From: Cyanobacterium sp. Dongsha4
GTDB lineage: Bacteria; Cyanobacteriota; Cyanobacteriia; Cyanobacteriales; Cyanobacteriaceae
NCBI RefSeq assembly: GCF_036345015.1
Contig: NZ_CP084098.1
Location: 3,361,326-3,425,325 of the forward strand
Reading direction: 5' to 3'
DNA: 64,000 nucleotides
In this document: positions 36,120-44,677 of the stretch, one piece after another
How the letters are laid out: every line of letters begins with the position of its first letter
Numbering within the stretch: position 1 is the stretch's first letter
Notes under the pieces: model-generated
Databases searched by the model: none
What the model saw: the letters and a program-made list of their open reading frames with translations, nothing else
What the model was told of the DNA's origin: nothing
Made by a program: the position numbers and the translations under genes

Positions 36120-38504
36120 TTAATTTCTGTCTAACGCTCCTTTTGGATAAGCGATTCTTTGATGATTAAACTGTTGCCAAACATTTACAAAGACTTCTGC
36201 AATAATTGGTAATTCCTCATATTTAATTCCACAGTCGTCTAATTGATGATCGCGCCAACGAGCTTTAAAAATCTTGTTAACCATTGCCATAGCTTGATCT
36301 GGAGTGGCATTTTTTAAAGAGCGCAAAGCCGCTTCACAACCATCGGCTAACATAACAATACCTGTTTCTCTTGATTGGGGAATCGGACCATCATAGCGAA
36401 AATCTGACTCGTTGATCATGATTTCTGGGTTATTTTCTTTCTGATTCTTGGCTTGAAAATAGAAATAAGAAATAAGTAAAGTACCTTGATGTTGAGGGAT
36501 AAAATCTCTGATAGCTTGGGGCAGTCCACATTTTTTTGCCATAACAATTCCCTCGCTAACGTGTTTTTTGATAATATCAGCACTTTTCCAGGGATTATTT
36601 ATCATGTCGTGCTTGTTTGGCCCTCCCATTTGATTTTCGATAAAACCGAGAGGATCGTGCATTTTGCCTATATCATGATACAAAGTACCTGCTCTGACTA
36701 ATTCCACATTGCAATGCAAACGACGGGCGGCCGCCTCAGCTAAACTAGCTACAAACATGGTGTGTTGAAATGTGCCGGGGGCTTCTGTTGCCAATCTTTT
36801 TAATAAGGGGCGATTAGGGTTTGATAATTCTGCTAGACGAATAGGTGTAATTAAATCAAAAAATCTTTCTAAATAAGGGGAAATTCCCAAGGCTAAAACT
36901 GTATAAGTTAAGCCCACAGTGCCATGCCATAATGCACCGGGTAATAAAGCATACCATACAGTACCTGCGGCGGCACTACCCACCAAATGAACAATAAAAT
37001 AAACACTACCCTGAGTAAATCCTACTCCTGCTCCTAATAGGGCTAATTCTTCCCTTGAATGAAGACGACTAGCCATTATACTAGCTAAAATTCCACCAGC
37101 AAAAGACGGAATTAGATATTGCCATCCCACTGTTTCAATCTGAAACATAGTTAAGCCTGTCATCAAGGTAACATGGGTTAAGGCTAAGGTTGGCCCATAA
37201 AAAGTGCTAGTTAAAAATCCCACCGCAGGTAAGGAATTGTAGCCCACATCAACAATACTAATGGCAGGAATTGAAATACTAAATAACCATATTAATACTT
37301 GATCTCTGCGCCTTAACTTTTTCTTAACACGATCTGCGATCGCCATAAAAGTAATTAAAGACACCGAAACTAAAGCACCAGAACCCAGAATCCCAGTCCA
37401 GTTAATAGTTCTACGACTCAACCCAAAATTGTCTAAAAGAATAAAATCACCTTGGGTAATTTTTTCTCCTGCATTAACAATTACTTCATTTTTTTGAATG
37501 GATACTACTACTGGTTCAATTTCTTGAGCGGCCTTTTCAGCCCTGGCGCTAGTTTTTTCTTGATCAATAATTAAATTGGGTTTTAAATTGGGCAATAATA
37601 ATTTCACGCCAATATTAACCAAGTTAGGGGGTAAAGCATTTTCAAGATGAATTTGAACTGTTTGCTCCTTGATTTCTTCTGGTAATCCTGCTGAAATACC
37701 TTGAGTTAAAATGAGTTTTTGGGTTTTTAAAATTTGTTGCCGACTTTTTTGCCAAGTGTTTCTATTTAAACTAAATAAAACTTCTTTATCTGCCCTACTC
37801 AAGTTATCGAAAGAGATTTTTTGAATTTGTGATTCAATAGTCTGATATTGTTCTCTATATAGTTGTAACTGATTTAAAAGATTTTGGAATTTAACTTCAT
37901 CAACTTGTTGCTTATAATTCCATAATTGTCTTACTGCGTTATTTTCTAAGTTAAGAGGTTGATTTGAATTGACATCGTTAATTATTTCTTGCCATTCATC
38001 CTGTGACAAATTAAATAAATATAATTGAACGGATGTAGAGATAATTCCTGTAGAAACTAAAGAAATATTCCGTTTTAAACTCCGTAAATTATCGATTTCT
38101 CGTAGCTGATTTTCTAAATTAGTTCTTAATCTATTAGATATATTAGTATCTTCTTGAAGTACGGGCAAAGAACCATTACGAATTTTTTTCCGTAATTCAT
38201 CAGTGGTTTTTTGATCAACAAAACTACCATCACGGGGGGCAACAATTTTGGCAGGAGAGATAGTGCCAACTGCTAACTCTGGTTGATTATAGAAACGATA
38301 ACTAATTAATCCCGTTAAACTGGTGACGGAAATAATAATCATTACAGGAGAATGAATCCGACAAATACAACGTAATAGAAAAGGTTGACTGTCTTCGGAG
38401 ACATTATTACTACTAGACTCTGTATTAGAGGTAACAGTAGATTGATGATGAGATTTATTTTGCCAGTTTTTGATAGTTTTACCGATTAACTGTAAAGCAT
38501 TCAT
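36120..38504 (-). CDS. 7TM-HD phosphodiesterase (PgpH-like)
   Basis: 794 residues. An N-terminal cytoplasmic tail and a first membrane helix (about 53-72) precede a large extracellular 7TMR-HD domain (about 75-355). Seven membrane helices follow (about 365-555), and then a cytoplasmic HD domain. The metal motif is TLYHDIGKMHDP (His-Asp near residue 609), followed by the conserved KHVSEG and IPQHQGT residues. PgpH in Listeria and its relatives degrade the second messenger cyclic di-AMP. The same architecture in cyanobacteria makes this role likely, though not proven here. Confidence 0.9.
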   Translation of the reverse strand: MNALQLIGKTIKNWQNKSHHQSTVTSNTESSSNNVSEDSQPFLLRCICRIHSPVMIIISVTSLTGLISYRFYNQPELAVGTISPAKIVAPRDGSFVDQKTTDELRKKIRNGSLPVLQEDTNISNRLRTNLENQLREIDNLRSLKRNISLVSTGIISTSVQLYLFNLSQDEWQEIINDVNSNQPLNLENNAVRQLWNYKQQVDEVKFQNLLNQLQLYREQYQTIESQIQKISFDNLSRADKEVLFSLNRNTWQKSRQQILKTQKLILTQGISAGLPEEIKEQTVQIHLENALPPNLVNIGVKLLLPNLKPNLIIDQEKTSARAEKAAQEIEPVVVSIQKNEVIVNAGEKITQGDFILLDNFGLSRRTINWTGILGSGALVSVSLITFMAIADRVKKKLRRRDQVLIWLFSISIPAISIVDVGYNSLPAVGFLTSTFYGPTLALTHVTLMTGLTMFQIETVGWQYLIPSFAGGILASIMASRLHSREELALLGAGVGFTQGSVYFIVHLVGSAAAGTVWYALLPGALWHGTVGLTYTVLALGISPYLERFFDLITPIRLAELSNPNRPLLKRLATEAPGTFQHTMFVASLAEAAARRLHCNVELVRAGTLYHDIGKMHDPLGFIENQMGGPNKHDMINNPWKSADIIKKHVSEGIVMAKKCGLPQAIRDFIPQHQGTLLISYFYFQAKNQKENNPEIMINESDFRYDGPIPQSRETGIVMLADGCEAALRSLKNATPDQAMAMVNKIFKARWRDHQLDDCGIKYEELPIIAEVFVNVWQQFNHQRIAYPKGALDRN

Positions 38505-38649
38505 ATTAATTTAAAGTTGTATCACATCAAATGAAATTAATCTTTTAATTTTTTGATCACTCCTCTACTGAACCTTTCTTTATTATACTGAGATCTCGAA
38601 TTGATAAAAATATATAAATCATTTAAGGCGGTTATACGAAATTTTTATT

Positions 38650-41622
38650 ATGAAAATATTAATTGCAGATTTTGACTTATTCAAAAAAATAGGAGGCGGA
38701 CAAACTTTTTACCGTCAAATCATCGAAAAAAATCCTCATCTTGAATTTTATTATTTAATTAACCAAGAAAATACTAACAATCCTCGACCAAAAAATGCAA
38801 ATCCAATCCCTTATCAACCCATTTATGAAATTAATGATCTTAACTATTATCTTAACGTAAATCCTCCTCGTTGGACTTATCGCTCTTTTACTTTAGCTAG
38901 TAATATTGCTAACTCTGTAAAAGGTTATGAATTTGATGTTGTGGATGCACCTGATTATGAACAATATACTCTTTTCTTACGTCCAGCTTTAGAGTATCAC
39001 GGGGTTAAATGTAAGAAAGTTATTCTTTCTCTACACGGAAAAATATCTACTACTTTACGGATGGATTGGTTTGGCTCTAATGAAGTAAATATTCCTCTTG
39101 ATTTAGAGGAAAAAATGCAGTTTAAAACTGCTGATATTCGTTATGGAATTAGTAAAAGTTATTTACAAGAATGGGGAGAATTAGTTAATGTTAAAAGTCA
39201 TTATTTTAACCCCTTACATTTTATTGATTTACCTAAAATTCAGCCTTTTAAAAATATAGATAAAAAGCCTAGTTTATATTTTATTGGTAGAACTGAAAAG
39301 AGAAAAGGAGCAGATATTTTTGTTAATTTAATTTGGTGGTTATCTCCTGATAATTATAGTGAAGCAACTATTATTGGACCTCATAGTTATAGTGAATCTG
39401 GACAATCTTCTCAAGATTTATTACAGGAGATGATTAATAAAAGATTAGTTAATATCGAAATTCAATCATCAAAACCAAGGGAAGAGTTAAAGCAAATTTT
39501 TGCTCAACCTGCTATTATTTTTCTTCCTTCTCGCTATGATACTCTTAATTTATTAGCGTTAGAATCTCTTTTTTCAGGATGTCCTACAGCTATCGGTAGT
39601 GGTGCTGGTGTTTGTCAATTTTTAGAAGAAAATTTCCCTCAATTACCTTGGATTAAAATTGATGTGGAAAATACTTATGAATGTTTACCGAAGTTAGCAG
39701 ATGTTTTAGAAAATTATCAAGAATATAGAGAGAAATTAAATCAGGCGTTAATTGATATTGATACTTCTACTAATGATCCTAATTTAACAGAAATCTATCA
39801 AGCAGAAAGTAATGTTGAAAAGGATACTGCTTTGGAATTAAAACAATGGTATTTACAGTTAATTGATTATTGGCAACATCGCCCTGAAAATAACAATATT
39901 ATCAAAAATACTGCTACTAAATTAATGCAAAAAATAGTTAGACCTAGTATTAGTAAATTAAAGAACAAAGCAACTAATTACGCAGAAAATAATAGAGCAT
40001 CTCAGTTGATTAAATCACCTTTTATTGCCTCCCAATATCATAAAATATTTACTCTAAGTGAACAAACAGAATTAGAGATAGAAAAAAAATTGCAACAAGT
40101 TTGGAATTTTGTGGAAACTGTTGAACCAGAAGCGAAGGGAATTAAAGGAAAAATTCAGAGTGCTTTTAGAATTGATAGAGTGAGAGTTTGGCGAGAAATT
40201 GCTCGTTTAGAAAGAATGAGAAATAACGATTTAGTGGCGGCAACTTATTTGCTTAGAAGTATGCGAACTTTGGGTTATGATAAGTTTAATGAGTTACCTT
40301 ATGTCTTAAAAATTTTAGAGGAAAAAGGCTTTAAATCAGAGGCAAAAGCGACAGAAGTGATGTTTAAGGACATTGATCAACAAACAGAAAATGCCTTAGA
40401 TTTTCTTAATATAACTTATACTAATTTGCTAAAATATGACCGTGAAGAATATGAAATTATAGATGATAGGAGAGATAAAAATAGTTATAAAGTATCGGTA
40501 ATCGTTTCTCTTTATAATGCCGCTCCTAAATTACCGTTATTTTTACGGGTTTTAGCACAACAAACTCTGGCAAAAACAGGAGAGATGGAAGTAATTTTAA
40601 TGGATAGTGGTTCACCTGATGAAGAATATCAGGTATTTTTAGCCCTAGCGGATGAGTTAAAGTTACCTATCGTCTATTTTAGGTCACATAAACGGGAAAC
40701 AATCCAAAAAGCATGGAATCGGGCAATTTTAGAGGTTCGATCACACTATATCACCTTTTTAGGAGTGGATGAGACGATTATTCCCGAATGTTTAGAAGTC
40801 CTTGCCGAAGAATTAGACAAAGATGAGGAAACCGATTGGGTAATTGCCCATAGTTTAGTTACCGAAGTAGATTTACAGGGTAATCATTTTCAAGATATTA
40901 TGCTTTATAATCGGGCTAATTATGACCAAAATTTAGAATACTTAGAAACCTGCTACCTTTCCTTAGTAGGAGGCTTGTACAGAAAAAATATCCATGATAG
41001 ATATGGTTATTATGATCCAACTTATCGGGGGGCTGGAGATACAGAATTTAAAAACCGAGTTTTGCCTCATATAAAAACAAAAATGGTCAATCGAGTTTTA
41101 GGGTTATTCTGGAATTATCCTGATGCCCGTACCACTCAAAGCCCTATGGCAGAAGTCGAGGATATTCGGGCTTGGTATCTTCATCGCAGTTTAGGGGGAG
41201 TTAAATATGCTTTTGCCAATAAAAATCCTGACGTAGTGGAAGAGTTTTTATATCGTGCGTTAGCTTATCGTAAGTCTTATTGTGGACATATTAGCAGTGA
41301 TATTGAGTATGCTTACAATCTGTGTCAATTTTTGGCAGAAATTAAGCCTACATCGCCTCTATTACAATTTAAACCTAGCATTGAACAACTTTTAACCGCA
41401 TATCGACAGTTAGACTGGTTAGAAAATACGGAAACTTTTACGGCGACTAAAACTCTTTGGAAAACCCGCCAATTAGCGAAAAATATAGAAGATTTACACC
41501 GAAAAATAGCCCTGAAATTAGGTAATAGTAACTTTAATCCTAACTATGATATTTTCCATGATAATCGTCATGAACAACACGCTAATCTCTGGAAAACTGA
41601 ATTGAGTTTAATTAATCGCTAG
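38650..41622 (+). CDS. Two-domain glycosyltransferase (GT4-like + GT2)
   Basis: 990 residues. Residues about 1-380 look like a GT-B enzyme of family 4: it begins ILIADFDLFKKIGGGQTFYR and has YFIGRTEKRKGADIFVNLI and FLPSRYDTLNLLALESLFSG, where the E of the ExxxxG-type motif is present. Residues about 610-850 are a GT-A family 2 domain: YKVSVIVSLYNAAPKLPLFL, LMDSGSPDEEYQ, and FLGVDETIIPE in the DxD position (VDE rather than DxD). A helical stretch joins them. No membrane segments are seen. It probably adds two sugars to a cell-surface polysaccharide. The product and donors are unknown. Codon use is AT-rich like its neighbours. Confidence 0.85.
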   Translation: MKILIADFDLFKKIGGGQTFYRQIIEKNPHLEFYYLINQENTNNPRPKNANPIPYQPIYEINDLNYYLNVNPPRWTYRSFTLASNIANSVKGYEFDVVDAPDYEQYTLFLRPALEYHGVKCKKVILSLHGKISTTLRMDWFGSNEVNIPLDLEEKMQFKTADIRYGISKSYLQEWGELVNVKSHYFNPLHFIDLPKIQPFKNIDKKPSLYFIGRTEKRKGADIFVNLIWWLSPDNYSEATIIGPHSYSESGQSSQDLLQEMINKRLVNIEIQSSKPREELKQIFAQPAIIFLPSRYDTLNLLALESLFSGCPTAIGSGAGVCQFLEENFPQLPWIKIDVENTYECLPKLADVLENYQEYREKLNQALIDIDTSTNDPNLTEIYQAESNVEKDTALELKQWYLQLIDYWQHRPENNNIIKNTATKLMQKIVRPSISKLKNKATNYAENNRASQLIKSPFIASQYHKIFTLSEQTELEIEKKLQQVWNFVETVEPEAKGIKGKIQSAFRIDRVRVWREIARLERMRNNDLVAATYLLRSMRTLGYDKFNELPYVLKILEEKGFKSEAKATEVMFKDIDQQTENALDFLNITYTNLLKYDREEYEIIDDRRDKNSYKVSVIVSLYNAAPKLPLFLRVLAQQTLAKTGEMEVILMDSGSPDEEYQVFLALADELKLPIVYFRSHKRETIQKAWNRAILEVRSHYITFLGVDETIIPECLEVLAEELDKDEETDWVIAHSLVTEVDLQGNHFQDIMLYNRANYDQNLEYLETCYLSLVGGLYRKNIHDRYGYYDPTYRGAGDTEFKNRVLPHIKTKMVNRVLGLFWNYPDARTTQSPMAEVEDIRAWYLHRSLGGVKYAFANKNPDVVEEFLYRALAYRKSYCGHISSDIEYAYNLCQFLAEIKPTSPLLQFKPSIEQLLTAYRQLDWLENTETFTATKTLWKTRQLAKNIEDLHRKIALKLGNSNFNPNYDIFHDNRHEQHANLWKTELSLINR

Positions 41623-41667
41623 AAAGTATGAAGCTATCAGCAATACTAATATATTTTTATCTAAATT

Positions 41668-42054
41668 ATGAACAAAGCTGATCAAAATATGCCAGAAATT
41701 ACAGAAGCACAAATAGAAAGGTTATATCAATTAAAGATATATGGTCGTTGGATTTTGGTTGTATGTGCTTGGATACTAATTTTACCATGGTCATTGTGGC
41801 AATTTAGAGAAACAATTTCTCTTTGTCAAGAAAGATGCACTTGGGCGGCGATTCGAGTCGGAATTGAGTTTACTCCTTTAGGCGCGTTGGGAATTGCTTT
41901 TTGTGTTGGTTTTACCACTTCTGTATTAATCTGGCAAAGTCTTCATATTCTTCGAGGGGGATTGTCGAATAAAGAAAAATATTATCTTCGTCGGGAGATA
42001 GTTAAAATTCTTCAGCAAGGGGAAAAACACTGGCTTTATCGTTATTTTCATTAA
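41668..42054 (+). CDS. Small membrane protein of unknown function
   Basis: 128 residues with two membrane helices (about 29-47, WILVVCAWILILPWSLWQF, and about 70-92, PLGALGIAFCVGFTTSVLIW) separated by a loop with two cysteines (ISLCQERCTW). The C-terminus is charged and ends with QQGEKHWLYRYFH. It may be a cyanobacterium-specific protein; I do not recognise the family. It starts 45 bases after the glycosyltransferase and could be its operon partner. Confidence 0.75.
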   Translation: MNKADQNMPEITEAQIERLYQLKIYGRWILVVCAWILILPWSLWQFRETISLCQERCTWAAIRVGIEFTPLGALGIAFCVGFTTSVLIWQSLHILRGGLSNKEKYYLRREIVKILQQGEKHWLYRYFH

Positions 42055-42061
42055 ATATAAT

Positions 42062-42081
42062 ATAAGGGTGAAAACCCTTAT
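42062..42081. terminator. Bidirectional hairpin between converging genes
   Basis: ATAAGGG-TGAAAA-CCCTTAT is a perfect 7-bp stem in the 40-base gap between two converging genes. The flanking T/A runs are short. Confidence 0.7.
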
Positions 42082-42094
42082 TTAAAACTAATTT

Positions 42095-42364
42095 TTAGCC
42101 CCCGCTAACAGGTGGAATTAAGGCGATTTCATCTTGATCATTTAAGATAAAATTAGGTTCAACAAATTGTAAATTAACTGCAAATCTGGTGATATTTTCC
42201 CAAGGCTTTAATTCTGGTTTTTCTTTTAAAATAAAATCTTGTAATAATTGTTCAACTGTTATATTCTGTTCTAATTTAAAGGTAATTTCTCCTTTTTGAT
42301 AAGTTTCTTGATAGATGGCAAATAGTTTGACTATTACTGTTATTTTATCTTTGCTTTCTTTCAT
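42095..42364 (-). CDS. moaD: MoaD-like sulfur carrier (molybdopterin synthase small subunit)
   Basis: 89 residues with the ubiquitin-like MoaD/ThiS fold and the diagnostic C-terminal di-glycine (IALIPPVSGG). In MoaD this glycine is turned into a thiocarboxylate that gives sulfur to molybdopterin. The start KITVIVKLFAIYQETYQKGE is the family's first strand and YQ(E)xxG pattern. MoaE and other cofactor genes are not adjacent. ThiS-type carriers share the same ending, but the PPVSGG form favours MoaD. Confidence 0.87.
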   Translation of the reverse strand: MKESKDKITVIVKLFAIYQETYQKGEITFKLEQNITVEQLLQDFILKEKPELKPWENITRFAVNLQFVEPNFILNDQDEIALIPPVSGG

Positions 42365-42460
42365 TTGTTTCTGTTTCTTTATTGGATATTAACCAGAGTA
42401 AAAGATTGGCACAATAATCTCCAGATAAGGATGTTAAGAATTAATGGTAAAGCATAGACT

Positions 42461-43168
42461 CTAATTTCTATTTTCTGGAATAAAACTGCGATCGAGTCTT
42501 CCATAACTCCACAATTTGTGATAATAATTAAGACTAACTTGGTCTAAATCGTCTCTTAATTGGTTAATAGCAATACCATCATTACCGATTTCTTTACCTG
42601 AACTGTGAATATACTTGTCATCTCCTAAATACAAAGCCACGTGATTAACCCTTGCATCACCGAAAAAAATTAAATCTCCTATCTGTAACTCATCCCTCGA
42701 TATTCTGGTGGTAAAATCTTCTTGTTGATAAGAGTCTCTGGGTAACCATACTCCTACACTAGCAAATGCACTTTGCATTAAACCAGAACAATCATAATTC
42801 GGTGCGACAGTGCCACCCCATAGATAATAATTGGGGATTTTCATGGCTTGGTAAGTAAATTCTATTACCTGAGAAATGAGGGTTTCTATTTTTTCTCTTG
42901 TGACGGAAACAGGTTGATATGGTTGAGGTGCGATTTCTAGTTCTGTTAAATTAGTTATATGTAAATAGGCACAGTATTTATCTTCTAAGGAGCAAACTTT
43001 TACTGTATTGTTGACTATATCATGGGAAAGGACTTTTAAATATCTGCCTTTTTTTAATTGGGTAGCTAATTCTTTACAGTCGGGTTGGGCATATAAATTT
43101 AAGTTAGTTAAACAGATATATTCTCCTGTAGGAGATGAGGGTAATAAATTGGATAATTTAGGATTCAT
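42461..43168 (-). CDS. NlpC/P60-family peptidoglycan hydrolase
   Basis: 235 residues. An SH3-type N-terminal domain (about 15-78, GEYICLTNLNLYAQPDCKEL) is followed by an NlpC/P60 papain-like domain (about 95-225). The catalytic cysteine is in NYDCSGLMQSAF, the histidine in NHVALYLGDDKYIHSSG. The family cuts the gamma-D-Glu to diaminopimelate bond in peptidoglycan peptides; this SH3-NlpC layout occurs in the characterised Anabaena and Nostoc endopeptidases. No signal peptide is seen, as in those proteins. It could recycle muropeptides or be exported otherwise. Confidence 0.9.
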   Translation of the reverse strand: MNPKLSNLLPSSPTGEYICLTNLNLYAQPDCKELATQLKKGRYLKVLSHDIVNNTVKVCSLEDKYCAYLHITNLTELEIAPQPYQPVSVTREKIETLISQVIEFTYQAMKIPNYYLWGGTVAPNYDCSGLMQSAFASVGVWLPRDSYQQEDFTTRISRDELQIGDLIFFGDARVNHVALYLGDDKYIHSSGKEIGNDGIAINQLRDDLDQVSLNYYHKLWSYGRLDRSFIPENRN

Positions 43169-43177
43169 AAAATTTAG

Positions 43178-43290
43178 ATAGGTTTCAGGTTTCAGGAGTT
43201 GGTGTGTTAGGGTATTGGGGAGAAGTTAATTAAACACTTTTGCCTTTTGCCCTCCTCCCTCTCGAGCAGGGTTTTTTTATTTTCAAATTT
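43178..43290. repeat. Composite repeat block with terminator-like hairpin
   Basis: GGTTTCAGGTTTCAGGAGTT, TTAGGGTATTGGGGAG, CTTTTGCCTTTTGCCCTCC, then CCCT-CTCGAGC-AGGG followed by seven T (about 43258-43278). Confidence 0.7.
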
Positions 43291-43565
43291 TAACTATCTT
43301 TTTTTATCTCATTTTTTCTTTTTTCCCCTTAATCTTAGACTTAAGATTAAATTTTAACCTTTTTTATTTTGTTTTAATTTTTCTGTCTTTATTTTTCCTT
43401 TTTTCCCCATGTTTATCTCTGTCTATCTTGTTTTCAATACACTCTAGATTTTTTTCTTTTCTATTCTTTTGAGCATTACTGACTTTTACTGGGAGCATTC
43501 CGGTTATGCAGTAATCAGAAATACTGAGTTTAATTTCGCTATTAAGATAAGCACAGCGTAAATGA

Positions 43566-43778
43566 AGAATTTATGGAGAGAGAGAATTTATTGGTAAACA
43601 ATGGTTGACGGTTGACATATCTGATGATGGACAGGTTTATGTTTCAACTCTACGTTTACAAGATGAAGAATTACTGATTGTGATTAGCAATGATTGCCCA
43701 CAAACAGCTATTTTTGACTATGGAAAAAGATGAGCAATTGAGACTCTATTTGGAATGTTTAAGACAAGATGGATTTAG
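43566..43778 (+). pseudogene. IS4-family transposase fragment
   Basis: One frame reads IGKQWLTVDISDDGQVYVS, then LIVISNDCPQTAIFDYGKR, a TGA at 43731-43733 and, in the same frame, AIETLFGMFKTRWI. In intact IS4-type transposases the sequence is YxKRWAIETLFxxxKTRGF, so a tryptophan codon (TGG) has become TGA. The frame is cut on both sides. The remaining part holds the catalytic-glutamate block of the DDE domain. It is a dead relic. It lies 110 bases before the TetR gene. Confidence 0.75.
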
Positions 43779-43889
43779 ATTTAAACAATCATCAATTTAT
43801 TGAATGTTTAAAATTTTTGTCCTGTACTTAGCCAAATTATATTAAAAATACTAGATATGATCATTATTTAAAACTTTTTATTTACCCAT

Positions 43890-44543
43890 ATGCCAACTCA
43901 AACTTTTTTTAATTTAACAGAAGCAAAGCAACAAATAATTATTCAAAAATCCCTCGAACAATTTGCAAGTCACAGTTATGAAGCGGTTTCTATATCGAGA
44001 ATTGTGCAAGAAGCAAGAATTGCTAAAGGCAGTTTCTATCAATATTTTCAAGGAAAAGAAGACTTATATTTATACTTAGTGGATATTGGTATTGCTAGAC
44101 AAAAATCTTTTATTGAAAATGCCGATTTACCCTCTATTGAAAATGGATTTTTTCCCTATTTAAGATCACTACTAAAAACAAGTCTTGATTTTCAAATAAG
44201 TCATCCCCATTTTACACAAATTTTGTTTAGATTACCCAATTACGGTGATATACCTTTCCGTGACGAAGTTTTTCACCGCACAAAAGCTGTTTCGATTGCC
44301 TTTATCAAAGAAAAAATCGAATATGCGATCGCACTTGGACAATTACCAAAGTATATTAACCCCGATATGGTAGCTTTTATGATTGTAACATTAGGTAACG
44401 AATTAAGACAATTTATCCCCAGACATTTAGGAATAAAAATTGGAACATTAGTTAAAGAAGATGCACCATTAGATATTAATGCTATTAATAAAACCCTTGA
44501 CGATTTTGTCAATACCCTTGAAAAAGGTATCGGTAAAAATTGA
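43890..44543 (+). CDS. TetR/AcrR-family transcriptional regulator
   Basis: 217 residues. The N-terminal helix-turn-helix (about 10-60) shows AKQQIIIQKSLEQFASHSYE and AKGSFYQYFQGKEDLYLYLV, the standard TetR recognition helix and following tyrosines. The C-terminal ligand domain is unremarkable. Most relatives repress a neighbouring transporter or enzyme gene when no ligand is present. Here no such gene is adjacent: an IS4 relic lies upstream and nnr is convergent, so it may act elsewhere or may have lost its partner. Confidence 0.9.
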   Translation: MPTQTFFNLTEAKQQIIIQKSLEQFASHSYEAVSISRIVQEARIAKGSFYQYFQGKEDLYLYLVDIGIARQKSFIENADLPSIENGFFPYLRSLLKTSLDFQISHPHFTQILFRLPNYGDIPFRDEVFHRTKAVSIAFIKEKIEYAIALGQLPKYINPDMVAFMIVTLGNELRQFIPRHLGIKIGTLVKEDAPLDINAINKTLDDFVNTLEKGIGKN

Positions 44544-44677
44544 GAAAGATAGTTTGTGTAGGTTAATAAAATAGTTGGTAAATTAGAGTGACTAAGAGTC
44601 TTATTACATGATTTCCCTCGGCAATATAGGTGTCAGGCATCAGGTGTTAAGAAAACTAACCAATTAAGAAATTTCCC

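Noticed and set aside
43258-43278. Plus-strand intrinsic terminator (CCCT stem plus T-run)
   Set aside because: No plus-strand gene ends upstream of it within reach, and it forms part of a repeat block; kept only as a note in the repeat.
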